Positions 23,517-30,196 of a stretch of 50,567 nt of DNA are shown piece after piece. The notes under the pieces are model-generated. The model was not told the origin of the DNA. It saw only the letters and a program-made list of their open reading frames with translations, and did no database searches. The position numbers were made by a program, and so were the translations under genes. Location: contig JACIWW010000023.1 of assembly GCA_014360905.1 (NCBI GenBank), positions 1 to 50,567 on the forward strand, in the 5' to 3' direction. Origin of the DNA: Chloroflexota bacterium. Lineage in GTDB: Bacteria > Chloroflexota > Anaerolineae > UBA2200. How positions within the stretch are numbered: position 1 is the first letter of the stretch; every line of letters begins with the position of its first letter.

Positions 23517-23807
23517 ATGCGTACGAAAGGGATAGTCTTCCTGGGCTTGCTCATCATGCTGCTCCTGGCGCTTGTCGTGCAGGCGGATGCCCCGGGTTTC
23601 TCCATTAACTGGTATGTGGTCAGCGGCGGAGGCGGGCGCTCCACGGGCGGGGCTTTCACCTTGGATGGCAGCGTGCTGCAGCCGGCGGGGGTGATGACCG
23701 GCGGCGCCTATCAATTGCAGAGCGGCTTTTGGCCTGGCGCGTTGGCGTTTGTCCCCTCCCATCGCCTCCATCTCCCCGTGCTGTTGAAGAACTTGATTAC
23801 ACCCTAA
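23517..23807 (+). CDS. Small secreted protein with C-terminal LPV-x-x-KN motif
   Basis: 96 residues, ATG behind aaaggagg. The signal peptide is MRTKGIVFLGLLIMLLLALV, cleaved near VQA-DAP. The mature part, WYVVSGGGGRSTGGAFTLDG followed by GGAYQLQSGFWPG, matches a short beta module common in Chloroflexota and other secreted proteins. It ends in LHLPVLLKNLITP, close in form to YLPLIRNK (6674-7285) and LSLPLVFRN (3881-6649). Together with the preceding gene it may form a two-gene surface operon under the ECF sigma upstream (inference). Confidence 0.8.
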   Translation: MRTKGIVFLGLLIMLLLALVVQADAPGFSINWYVVSGGGGRSTGGAFTLDGSVLQPAGVMTGGAYQLQSGFWPGALAFVPSHRLHLPVLLKNLITP

Positions 23808-23813
23808 ATACCT

Positions 23814-23845
23814 CCTCCCGCAGATGCCAGCCCATCTGCGGGAGG
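23814..23845 (+). terminator. Hairpin after the small secreted protein gene
   Basis: A perfect 13-bp inverted repeat CCTCCCGCAGATG (23814-23826) and CATCTGCGGGAGG (23833-23845), 6 bases after the stop. The downstream T-run is weak (acactcttt), so termination is likely but not certain. Confidence 0.7.
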
Positions 23846-23944
23846 ACACTCTTTGGATAGCCCGTGGCGGGGATGGTCTGTCCAGGATGGGCATGGCTGG
23901 ACCTATACTTTTCCGACTTTCACATTTCGCACGGGTAACAGCCT

Positions 23945-24042
23945 GGGCACAAAACGGCTGGGCTGTTGCCTAGCCGGAGCGGAGGATAGAGTGCTCAAAA
24001 CCCCTCTCCTGCGCTGCGGGAGAGGGGTCAGGGGGTGAAGTT
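23945..24042 (+). repeat. Palindromes at the end of the phage head module
   Basis: Contains CGGCTGGGC-TGTT-GCCTAGCCG and CCCCTCTCCTGCGCTGCGGGAG followed by aggggtcagggggtg. The second family recurs at 41641 and 47198. It lies between convergent genes, right at the 3' end of the - strand phage block. Confidence 0.8.
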
Positions 24043-24053
24043 AACAACTTCTC

Positions 24054-24683
24054 CTATTCCCAAGGACCCACCCGTGCGTCTGTGCCTGCAACTTTGACCT
24101 CTGCCAGTGCCTCCAGCCGCCGGCCGCACTCCGCCAACCGCTGCTCTCCCCACTGCTGCAACGTTCGCGGCACATCAGCCCCAATTGTTACCTGATTCAT
24201 CAGTCCCCGCGCCTTGGCAATTGCCGCATAACCCGCCGCCCCGATGACAAGAGCCGCTTTCTCATCACCTCTCAGCGTCGTCTCAGTCGCCGAATCCAAG
24301 CCCTCCAGAGTATGCCGTGTACTGTAAAAGATCCGTATGTCATATTCCGCATCTGGATCATCCCCACACTCCAAGTACAGCGTCAACCGATCCAACATCC
24401 GAAAGGACACTGGGTGAGCCTTTGCGTAATCCTCATCGTCCGCATCATACGGATACCACACCTCGATGACATCCACCAGCCCATCCACTACGCTCAGATC
24501 ATACTCCCGCTGCTTATCCACCGCATCCACCGTAGTGTCCGCCAACGGTGGCAGGCTCACGCTCAATTCATCCAGCGCCAGACGTATCGCTGCATCCAAA
24601 TCATCCGTAGACCACTCCCCGTAACTCGTATCCATCAATAGCGCTGCCACTCGCTCTCTAACCGCATCTAACTCTGTTGCCAT
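24054..24683 (-). CDS. Phage head-tail connector/adaptor-like protein
   Basis: 209 residues, ATG at 24683 behind ggggag. The N-terminus, MATELDAVRERVAALLMDTS followed by WSTDDLDAAIRLALDEL, resembles the helical start of phage gp6-type connector or adaptor proteins, which often begin with a short Ser/Asp-rich segment. The middle is beta-rich and acidic (VWYPYDADDEDYA). The C-terminal helix ends LAEVKVAGTDARVGPWE. It is the last gene of the - strand phage head module, so a connector position is logical. The assignment rests on position and general form, not on a clear motif. Confidence 0.55.
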   Translation of the reverse strand: MATELDAVRERVAALLMDTSYGEWSTDDLDAAIRLALDELSVSLPPLADTTVDAVDKQREYDLSVVDGLVDVIEVWYPYDADDEDYAKAHPVSFRMLDRLTLYLECGDDPDAEYDIRIFYSTRHTLEGLDSATETTLRGDEKAALVIGAAGYAAIAKARGLMNQVTIGADVPRTLQQWGEQRLAECGRRLEALAEVKVAGTDARVGPWE

Positions 24684-24770
24684 TGGCTCCCCGCTCCGTG
24701 CCTATTTTGTGTTGCGTGATCCGTTTTGCATTTACGCCAAGCCTGGTATGGAACACGCAACATGCAATAC

Positions 24771-25034
24771 TTACACGTAAACTACCGCTACCTCTGGCCC
24801 CGTTCCCGCATCCACTGTAACATACAGCGACGAGAAACTTACAGGCATAGAGGGAGAAAACGCCACCGACCCAGCACCACTGAGCCGCAGCCCCACAATC
24901 TCCGTCCCGTCAGACCCGCCATCCTTCACGTGGATCTGTGCTGCGTCCGAGTGCGTGAGCACCACTGCCACCAGCAGCCCAGGCGCAGCCTTGACCTCGC
25001 CCGACTCTGTTAACATGACTATCTTCGCTGCCAT
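24771..25034 (-). CDS. Small phage-module protein, possible head decoration
   Basis: 87 residues, ATG at 25034 behind aaaggggg. It is entirely beta-like (VKAAPGLLVAVVLTHSDAAQ, then VGLRLSGAGS and SSLYVTVDAGTGPEVAVVYV), without a signal peptide. The pattern fits small capsid-associated or fibre proteins in which a G-x-L-x-x-V start is followed by a scalar value domain. It lies 13 bases after a 48-residue coiled-coil gene. The function is a guess from context. Confidence 0.6.
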   Translation of the reverse strand: MAAKIVMLTESGEVKAAPGLLVAVVLTHSDAAQIHVKDGGSDGTEIVGLRLSGAGSVAFSPSMPVSFSSLYVTVDAGTGPEVAVVYV

Positions 25035-25047
25035 TTATGCCCCCTTT

Positions 25048-25194
25048 TTACGCTGTCTTTTTCTTCTTGGCGCTGGCTGTCAACGAGCCGTGCTCCAGTG
25101 CTGCCAGCCGCCGCTTTAGTTCAGCCAGTTCTGCTTCCAGCCGCTCCAGACGGTGGGAGATCTCACGCAATTCCGATGACCCACCTCCTGCCAT
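25048..25194 (-). CDS. 48-residue coiled-coil protein
   Basis: Short gene with a strong site (ggaggaggaa) just before ATG 25194. The product starts MAGGGSSELREISHRLERLE and continues as a heptad-patterned helix (EAELAELKRRLAALEHG), then a Lys-rich tail (KKKKTA). Such mini-proteins occur in phage head modules, but I do not recognise a family. It is the first gene after the MITE-bearing spacer and is tightly followed by the 87-residue gene. Confidence 0.65.
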   Translation of the reverse strand: MAGGGSSELREISHRLERLEAELAELKRRLAALEHGSLTASAKKKKTA

Positions 25195-25227
25195 TTCCTC
25201 CTCCTTATATATGCCTCACCTCTTGCT

Positions 25228-25260
25228 AGACCTGACGGGTCTCTCAGACCCGTCAGGTCT
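25228..25260. repeat. Perfect 15-bp hairpin, possible terminator
   Basis: AGACCTGACGGGTCT (25228-25242), ctc, AGACCCGTCAGGTCT (25246-25260). A fully paired 15-bp stem with a 3-base loop. It lies in the 257-bp gap inside the phage module, and a MITE is inserted directly at its right end. No T-run follows on either strand. Confidence 0.75.
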
Positions 25261-25266
25261 ATAATA

Positions 25267-25385
25267 GAGAGTGTTGAAAAAGTCGGAAAGACTTTACAAT
25301 AGCCACAATATGTTGTATGGCCAAGCATTGTAAACACAACATGTGGCTATGATTTCAAATAACTCCTATATTTTTCAACACCCTC
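25267..25385. mobile_element. MITE-like element, 119 bp, with terminal inverted repeats and 7-bp target duplication
   Basis: The ends are GAGAGTGTTGAAAAA (25267-25281) and TTTTTCAACACCCTC (25371-25385): 15-bp inverted repeats with one mismatch. TATAATA flanks both sides (25260-25266 and 25386-25392), a clean direct duplication. An internal inverted repeat, AGCCACA plus TGTTGT (25301-25316) with ACAACATGTGGCT (25336-25348), gives a folded core. No protein is encoded. Its composition (AT-rich) differs from its neighbours. A transposase that would mobilise it is not in the window. Confidence 0.75.
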
Positions 25386-25451
25386 TATAATAGGGCAAGG
25401 GATGAGATCTTCCCTGCCTCCCCCCTGGTACGAATACAAAATTCGCCCCGC

Positions 25452-25598
25452 CTATTTGCGGCGCGCCACGTACCGTGCTGAGGCAACCTTCTTGTCATAA
25501 CCCAGCAGCGCCAGCAGCGCCACGAGGAACGCAATCAGCGCTTGCTTCAGGATCGGCCAGACGAATGCCCACACCGCGCTCCAATCAATCTCAAACAT
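25452..25598 (-). CDS. 48-residue membrane protein, holin-like
   Basis: ATG at 25598 with ggaggg 5 bases upstream. The product is MFEIDWSAVWAFVWPILKQA followed by LIAFLVALLALLGY and a basic tail ending in ARRK: one hydrophobic segment with an acidic start and a positive end, as in small phage holins or membrane anchors. It starts 18 bases beyond the end of the protease-capsid gene, on the same strand. The family is not recognised; holin is a suggestion from form and context. Confidence 0.65.
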   Translation of the reverse strand: MFEIDWSAVWAFVWPILKQALIAFLVALLALLGYDKKVASARYVARRK

Positions 25599-25616
25599 CG
25601 CTCCCTCCTTCACTCC

Positions 25617-27629
25617 TCACTCCACATTGCTCTTGTACAGCGGACGATAGTCGCCAACCCCCACCGCCACGACGAACCGCGCCTTGATGCGCATCTCATC
25701 GTTGGTGAACATGCTGCCCACCGTCTCTTGATCCGCTACGAACACTTCCGGCACGTTGCTGAAGCGATAGCCCACGACAATCGCGGGAAACACCCGCGGA
25801 TCCGCTACAGCCAGCCAATCGTTGGCATCCGTCATCTCCGGGCACACGATCACCCGCGATGAGCCACGCCGCACATTCGCATCGTTGTCCGCAGTCCCTG
25901 GCTCGCCTTCGCTTTGCATAATTGTGAGCGCCGTTTTCTCCAACTCGATGGGCACGACCAGGTACGCTGGCCTGATCCCCATGCGTTCCCCACTTGTTGC
26001 CTCCGTCTGCTTGTACATCGCTTGGATGACTGCATCCCAAGAGGATGCGCTCAATGCCGAAGTGCCCAGGTTGCCGTAGGTGCTGCAAAACAAGCGGTTG
26101 GTCGTCTGTCCGCTCGGCCAATATGGCCCCACGCCTGAGTTCGCCATCCACAGGTTGGCAATCATCCCGCTCAGCGTCCGGTAGCCGGCTATGGCTAACT
26201 TGCGCGGGATGGCGCGGAATGCCCGCGTCTCGTCCTTGTCCATCATCTCCAGCGTGACGCCCACATACGCGCCTTTCTTGACGAAGGACACCACTTCTTC
26301 CTCGTCGCTCCACGATAACTCTGTGTAGGCGCCGCCTTCCGCAACTGTTGGCAGGTCGGCAAAACCGCCCAGGGTGACCAGCGTCACGTCCTTCATGCTG
26401 CCGAAATACTCCTCCGAGACAATGGGCTCCCACCAGCGATCCGCCGTGTTGAAATAGTCCAGGATCACCTTGTTGAAGGCGTTCTTGACCAGGCTGGTCA
26501 TGGTGCTTGACGTAACGTTAGCCAGCGCGGCGCGCTCCGCATCGAAAACGCCGCGAAAATCATAGTCGCCCGTCACCATCAGATACAGCTCCCTGATGCC
26601 CGACACCGGACGTATGCCCTGCAGCGCTTCGCTGGCCGGCTTCAGACCACACAGCCGATCCATCACCGCTTGCAGCCGGTCCATCTCGTTCAAACCAACT
26701 TCCAGCGCTGAACCCCGCGTTCGTCCCACTCCGAGCACCTGGGGCCCGGCCTGTGCTACGCTTGCCGCCCACGCCGACTTGGCCGCCTCGATGGCAGAAT
26801 CAATCGCACCCATCTGTCCAGACTGCCCTGCCAAATGTTGCCGAATCAAGCCCTGCAGTGGAACAGGCAAGCCACTGTTGGATAGCCGCATGTCCAGCAC
26901 CATGTCCCACATTTGAGCCAGCGCCCCATCCACCCCTCGCTCCAGCGGAGAAGAGTTGTGGGTGAGGGTCTGCACACCATGCTCTACCTTTTCCTCCATC
27001 CTTTCATCTCCTATTTGGTTGATACTGCACGTTCCCGTGCGCTGATTCAACGCGCGTATGAATTCACCGCCGCGCGCTGGGTCAAATACTGCATCCACAC
27101 TGATCATTTTTCCAATAGACACCACCTCCCTTCCCTTTGTTTGCACATCCACCACTGCCGATAAGCCGAGCCGTGGCACTGGACGCCCCGCCGCTCTGTC
27201 CGCCAGGTATTGATCTACCATCGCACAGAACCACTCCGCATCTGGTCCGGGGTACACGCGCAGTTCGCCGCATATCCCATTCCATTCATCGGAGTAGGTA
27301 CAGTGCTCGAGCACTCCCAGCAAGTTGCGCAAGCTCCGCCCGCCTGTCTGCGACCATATCTCCGGTAGTTGCGCATGATCCACGAACACGCTTGCCCCCT
27401 CGAAGAGCGGGAGCGCAGCCCGCAGCACCTCCGCGCCATAGTGCAGTCCGTTGCCCTCGCCGGCGGTGATCGCCACCACTTCGTAGCGCCGAAAACCTAC
27501 CGCGCATCCCACCACATCCCCCTGCAACGTGGCCCTGCTCCGCTCACAGAGCGATTCCTGTGCCTCCTCGCATCCCTTGCGAGAGGAGACCAGCCCTCGA
27601 CCCGCCAACTCCACCTCTTGCTGCACCAT
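25617..27629 (-). CDS. Phage prohead protease fused to major capsid protein
   Basis: About 670 residues. The first 210 look like a phage prohead (Mu-I/S78-like) protease domain: VVGCAVGFRRYEVVAITAGE, SVFVDHAQ with a candidate His, and PRLGLSAVVDVQ with a candidate Ser. A helical linker region follows (about 225-330), rich in Gln/Ala like a scaffold. The C-terminal 340 residues have the form of a HK97-type major capsid protein (E-loop/P-domain pattern GGFADLPTVAEGGAYTEL, then FVKKGAYVGVTLEMMDKDE, and a late VAVGVGDYRPLY). I prefer ATG 27629 with gaggagg 8 bases upstream; GTG 27653 would lie in the heptamer array. A fused protease-scaffold-capsid is unusual: normally two genes encode them. The portal gene lies immediately upstream. 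Confidence 0.72.
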   Translation of the reverse strand: MVQQEVELAGRGLVSSRKGCEEAQESLCERSRATLQGDVVGCAVGFRRYEVVAITAGEGNGLHYGAEVLRAALPLFEGASVFVDHAQLPEIWSQTGGRSLRNLLGVLEHCTYSDEWNGICGELRVYPGPDAEWFCAMVDQYLADRAAGRPVPRLGLSAVVDVQTKGREVVSIGKMISVDAVFDPARGGEFIRALNQRTGTCSINQIGDERMEEKVEHGVQTLTHNSSPLERGVDGALAQMWDMVLDMRLSNSGLPVPLQGLIRQHLAGQSGQMGAIDSAIEAAKSAWAASVAQAGPQVLGVGRTRGSALEVGLNEMDRLQAVMDRLCGLKPASEALQGIRPVSGIRELYLMVTGDYDFRGVFDAERAALANVTSSTMTSLVKNAFNKVILDYFNTADRWWEPIVSEEYFGSMKDVTLVTLGGFADLPTVAEGGAYTELSWSDEEEVVSFVKKGAYVGVTLEMMDKDETRAFRAIPRKLAIAGYRTLSGMIANLWMANSGVGPYWPSGQTTNRLFCSTYGNLGTSALSASSWDAVIQAMYKQTEATSGERMGIRPAYLVVPIELEKTALTIMQSEGEPGTADNDANVRRGSSRVIVCPEMTDANDWLAVADPRVFPAIVVGYRFSNVPEVFVADQETVGSMFTNDEMRIKARFVVAVGVGDYRPLYKSNVE

Positions 27630-27640
27630 CACCACCGCCT

Positions 27641-27752
27641 CCTCACTCATCACTTATCACTTATCACTCATCACTCATCACTCATCACTTATCACTTATC
27701 ACTCATCACTCATCACTCATCACTTATCACTCATCACTCCTCACTCCTCACT
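27641..27752. repeat. Heptamer tandem array (C/T)ATCACT
   Basis: About fifteen 7-bp units on the + strand, read as catcact or tatcact, ending with two cctcact units. The order of C and T variants follows a five-unit superperiod (C T T C C), so 35-bp blocks were duplicated. It sits between the portal gene and the protease-capsid gene. On the - strand it reads agtgatg/agtgata, giving many ATG and TGA words in front of the capsid start. A short relative is at 16503-16565. Confidence 0.85.
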
Positions 27753-27761
27753 ACAGGCAAC

Positions 27762-29069
27762 TCAGGATTCGCCTCTACCAATGCGCTCCAATATCCCTTT
27801 CACATCCACCAATTCACCCGCAAAGCGGAAAGCCATCTCGATCGCCGTCTCACGGTCAACCCAGCCATGTTGCGCCATGATGTCCAATGCCTGGGCGATC
27901 TGCCATGCGCTCTGGGCTAGCATCTGGTTGTCCCGTTTGGTCACGTCCGTGAATTTGACCGTCAGATCCAGGTCTGCCAGCGGGCGCCCACGTCCGCGCG
28001 CTTGTGCCCGCCGCACCGCCACTTCCAGCAAGTTCTCCAGCATCCGCCCGAAGGTCAGTTGCCGATGGTAGTAGTGGCGAAAGGTTGGGTCGCCCATCTC
28101 GGCAGCAGTCGCGCGAGTGGCTGTTTCACCCTCGGAGAGAAAGTGCAGTGGAACACCCGCGCCTGCCGCCACCATCAAGCGGATCGCCTTGCCGTCTTCT
28201 TTGGCATCCCAGGCCTCGATCTTGGGCGTGATTGCTTCCCACTTCTCCGTATCCCCGTGCACGATGATGGAGCCAGGTTCGGGTGGGGTCTTGTATTGAG
28301 AGCGCTTCCTGCGCAGCGCATCATCCGAGCCGGGACGGCTGGACACGGTGACATCCCAGAGGAAAGCGGTCTTGTATTTGTTCAGCCGCACGCGATTTTC
28401 CAGCCAGTCCTTGTAGCGCTTCAGCCAGGGCAGAAGTGGGGTGAGGTCGCCATCGCCGCGCACACAGCCCACCGCGCGGTTGATGGTATAGTGCAGCATC
28501 ACCTGTTCTTGCTGCTCCGAGCCGGGCATCGCCGCTGGCCACCAGCGTCCCTCCACGTTGCCAGGCACCAGTTCGTGGTAGCACAGTTCTCGCTCGTAAT
28601 CGTCATCATCCGTCTCGATGCGGTCAATCCATGCCGCAGGAATGGCGCGCACAAAAGAGGCGCCGCTGACCTGCTCCGTGCGCATGACGATGAAAAGCTC
28701 TCCGCTGCGCGTCAGTTCATCGCACCAGTCATAGCAGCGCCGCTCCATATGGTTATTGTGCCAAAACTCGTCTATGAACCTCTGCACCCACTCGTGCTCC
28801 GACTTCACGCTGATCCCAGAGCCCACCACGTAATCGGTGGTCAGACACACGATACGCCGCGCCAGCGGATTGATGCGCCACGCCTCCAGCGCTTCGTCCA
28901 GCCCTGCCCTCCGCGCCGACCATTCTTCGTCCCGGCTCCTTGCCCCACCGCTGATCTGCGACCAATAGGCGTCATCCACGCACTTGACCGCGTTCTCCAC
29001 TCGCCGGTCCATGATGTCGCCAAAGAAACGCTCTGCCAATCCCTCTCTGACCCGATCGAATCGTCCCAT
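27762..29069 (-). CDS. Phage portal protein
   Basis: 435 residues. Portal features: the N-terminal RINPLARRIVCLTTDYVVGSG segment (arginine-rich start of the clip/wing helices), WCDELTRSGELFIVMR, a hydrophobic-turn region YTINRAVGCVRGDGDLTPLL, WLENRVRLNKYKTAFLWDV, and a C-terminal AGVPLHFLSEGETATRATAA followed by a long helix. The length and order fit SPP1/HK97-type portals, which form the dodecameric DNA channel at one capsid vertex. The protease-capsid gene follows on the same strand beyond the heptamer array. No terminase large subunit is found upstream. An opposite-strand reading frame of similar length is a shadow. Confidence 0.85.
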   Translation of the reverse strand: MGRFDRVREGLAERFFGDIMDRRVENAVKCVDDAYWSQISGGARSRDEEWSARRAGLDEALEAWRINPLARRIVCLTTDYVVGSGISVKSEHEWVQRFIDEFWHNNHMERRCYDWCDELTRSGELFIVMRTEQVSGASFVRAIPAAWIDRIETDDDDYERELCYHELVPGNVEGRWWPAAMPGSEQQEQVMLHYTINRAVGCVRGDGDLTPLLPWLKRYKDWLENRVRLNKYKTAFLWDVTVSSRPGSDDALRRKRSQYKTPPEPGSIIVHGDTEKWEAITPKIEAWDAKEDGKAIRLMVAAGAGVPLHFLSEGETATRATAAEMGDPTFRHYYHRQLTFGRMLENLLEVAVRRAQARGRGRPLADLDLTVKFTDVTKRDNQMLAQSAWQIAQALDIMAQHGWVDRETAIEMAFRFAGELVDVKGILERIGRGES

Positions 29070-29126
29070 AGCACCCCTCCGTTTGTTTATCGCATCCCAT
29101 CCTGTAGGCGAATTTTGCCTTCGCCC

Positions 29127-29399
29127 TTACGCTAGTCCACCCAAGCGCAGCAGCGTGCCAATCGCCGCCGTGATGATGGCCACGATGATGATCCGCCGTA
29201 TCCATGCCAGTTCCGCCTTGATATCCTCAATCTCCCCGGCCAGATCGTCCACCATATCCCTGGTCACCACGCCAAACACGCACTTGGGAGACACATCCAC
29301 GCCATCCACATCCGCTTTGGCACCGGCGTGCAGCGTCCGCCATTTGCGGATTGCTGCGCGCAGTTTCGCCTCTCCATCCCTAGCGTTTTCATCCGCCAT
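29127..29399 (-). CDS. Small membrane protein, XhlA/holin-accessory-like
   Basis: 90 residues, ATG at 29399. A charged N-terminal half (MADENARDGEAKLRAAIRKW) and an amphipathic helix (DDLAGEIEDIKAELAWI) lead into one transmembrane segment (RRIIIVAIITAAIGTLLRLG) at the C-terminus. This topology is like XhlA, a phage-encoded haemolysin/holin accessory. The start overlaps the end of the preceding gene by 11 bases, so the two are translationally coupled. The phage context agrees, but the position upstream of the portal gene is unusual for a lysis gene. Confidence 0.6.
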   Translation of the reverse strand: MADENARDGEAKLRAAIRKWRTLHAGAKADVDGVDVSPKCVFGVVTRDMVDDLAGEIEDIKAELAWIRRIIIVAIITAAIGTLLRLGGLA

Positions 29400-29766
29400 C
29401 CAATCCCATCTCCTCGCCGATTTCGCGCAAAGCGACGGCAAATGCTTCTGCCAACGAATCCGCTGCCTCGCCGGACAGCACGCGCTGGTTGCGCAGCGCA
29501 CGCCCAATGGCATCCACTCCCAAACGAATCGCTGCCAGCGCTTTCAGCGGATCCTCTTCGCCCATGCGCTCGATCGCCCGCCGGATCATCACCCTCAGCA
29601 GCGCCACTTCCATCTCCAGCGAAGCCTGTGGGGACGCCAGTTGCCGTTTGATCTCGCGCCACTCCTGCTCCGTGAAAATGCCCTCATAGAAGCGAGCCAC
29701 TTCCTCTGCAACGCCCTCTGTAGTGCCCTCACTAGGCAAGGCTTTCGTACGCTTTTTCCTGCTCAT
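29389..29766 (-). CDS. Phage-module protein of unknown function (helical, 125 aa)
   Basis: ATG at 29766 with ggagg 7 bases upstream. A basic start, MSRKKRTKALP, then helices (EEVARFYEGIFTEQEWREIK and SLEMEVALLRVMIRRAIERM) and an acidic end (EIGEEMGLDGG). It is the first gene of the - strand head module, where phages often put a small terminase or DNA-binding protein. Nothing here proves that; no helix-turn-helix is clear. It is followed, with an 11-base overlap, by the XhlA-like gene. Confidence 0.55.
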   Translation of the reverse strand: MSRKKRTKALPSEGTTEGVAEEVARFYEGIFTEQEWREIKRQLASPQASLEMEVALLRVMIRRAIERMGEEDPLKALAAIRLGVDAIGRALRNQRVLSGEAADSLAEAFAVALREIGEEMGLDGG

Positions 29767-29777
29767 CACCTAACCTC

Positions 29778-29842
29778 CTTTGCTCCGCATAGGCAACAGT
29801 CCACACCACGAGGCGGCGGACTGTTGTCCGCCTGAAGCGAGT
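29778..29842 (+). repeat. GGCGGAC-TGTT-GTCCGCC palindrome and a worn partner
   Basis: Two members of the AACA/TGTT palindrome class: taggcaacagtccac (degraded) and GGCGGAC-TGTT-GTCCGCC. They lie at the 5' boundary of the phage head module. With the palindromes at 23945-24042, the module is flanked by the genome's repeat family on both sides. Confidence 0.8.
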
Positions 29843-29925
29843 GGGATTGCTTTGCCACCTGCGATGCGCACTGACGCACCTGATACAGAACCGTGCCATC
29901 TGCTCGCCTCACAACTGTGCGCAGA

Positions 29926-30023
29926 CAAAAAAGCAGGGGCACTATTCAATTGTGCCCCTGCTTGCTCGGTTTCGATACTCTCGCCATTCCTTGGGCAAAG
30001 AAGCCATCTCCTATATATTCTAG
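29926..30023 (-). ncRNA. Predicted small - strand transcript (sRNA or 21-aa peptide)
   Basis: A good promoter at 30058-30030 is followed about 60 bases later by a classical intrinsic terminator: AAGCAGGGGCAC (29963-29952 on the - strand) and GTGCCCCTGCTT (29942-29931), then six T. The stretch is about 98 nt. It also contains a short reading frame from 30007 to 29942 (MASLPKEWREYRNRASRGTIE) with aggag touching its ATG, or about 9 bases from an internal TTG. It could be a small RNA, a micropeptide, or a stub of a lost gene. It diverges from the DeoR operon promoter. Confidence 0.6.
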
Positions 30024-30029
30024 TGAAAA

Positions 30030-30058
30030 ATTATAGCATAAAATTGTATTTTAGTCAA
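30030..30058 (-). promoter_or_regulatory. Promoter of the small - strand transcript
   Basis: On the - strand: TTGACT (30058-30053), 17-base spacer, TATAAT (30035-30030). One mismatch to consensus. It lies 34 bases from the divergent promoter at 30092-30120, so both could be controlled from one regulatory region. Confidence 0.75.
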
Positions 30059-30079
30059 ATTCACAGAAGAGAGAAAAAC

Positions 30080-30170
30080 GAGCAAAATCTATTGACAAAT
30101 GAACACAATTGTGCTATAATATAAGCGCAAATGAGCAAGAATGGCTTTTCGATTGTGGTGATTTGAGCAA
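30080..30170 (+). promoter_or_regulatory. Promoter region of the DeoR amino-sugar operon
   Basis: Consensus promoter TTGACA (30092-30097), 17-base spacer, TATAAT (30115-30120). The spacer holds the palindrome CACAATTGTG (30104-30113). Three direct repeats of GAGCAA begin at 30080, 30133 and 30165: spacings 53 and 32 bases, near whole turns of DNA. DeoR-family repressors often bind such repeats, so autoregulation is plausible (inference). Confidence 0.75.
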
Positions 30171-30196
30171 GTCCTGTTGAATCGGTGTGCGCATCC

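Noticed and set aside
28002-29135. Long + strand open frame opposite the portal gene
   Set aside because: The portal frame carries the recognisable protein features; the opposite frame is His/Arg/Pro-rich and has no start context.
24054-29766. Complete prophage
   Set aside because: No terminase, tail, lysozyme, integrase, repressor or att repeats could be found in or near the block.
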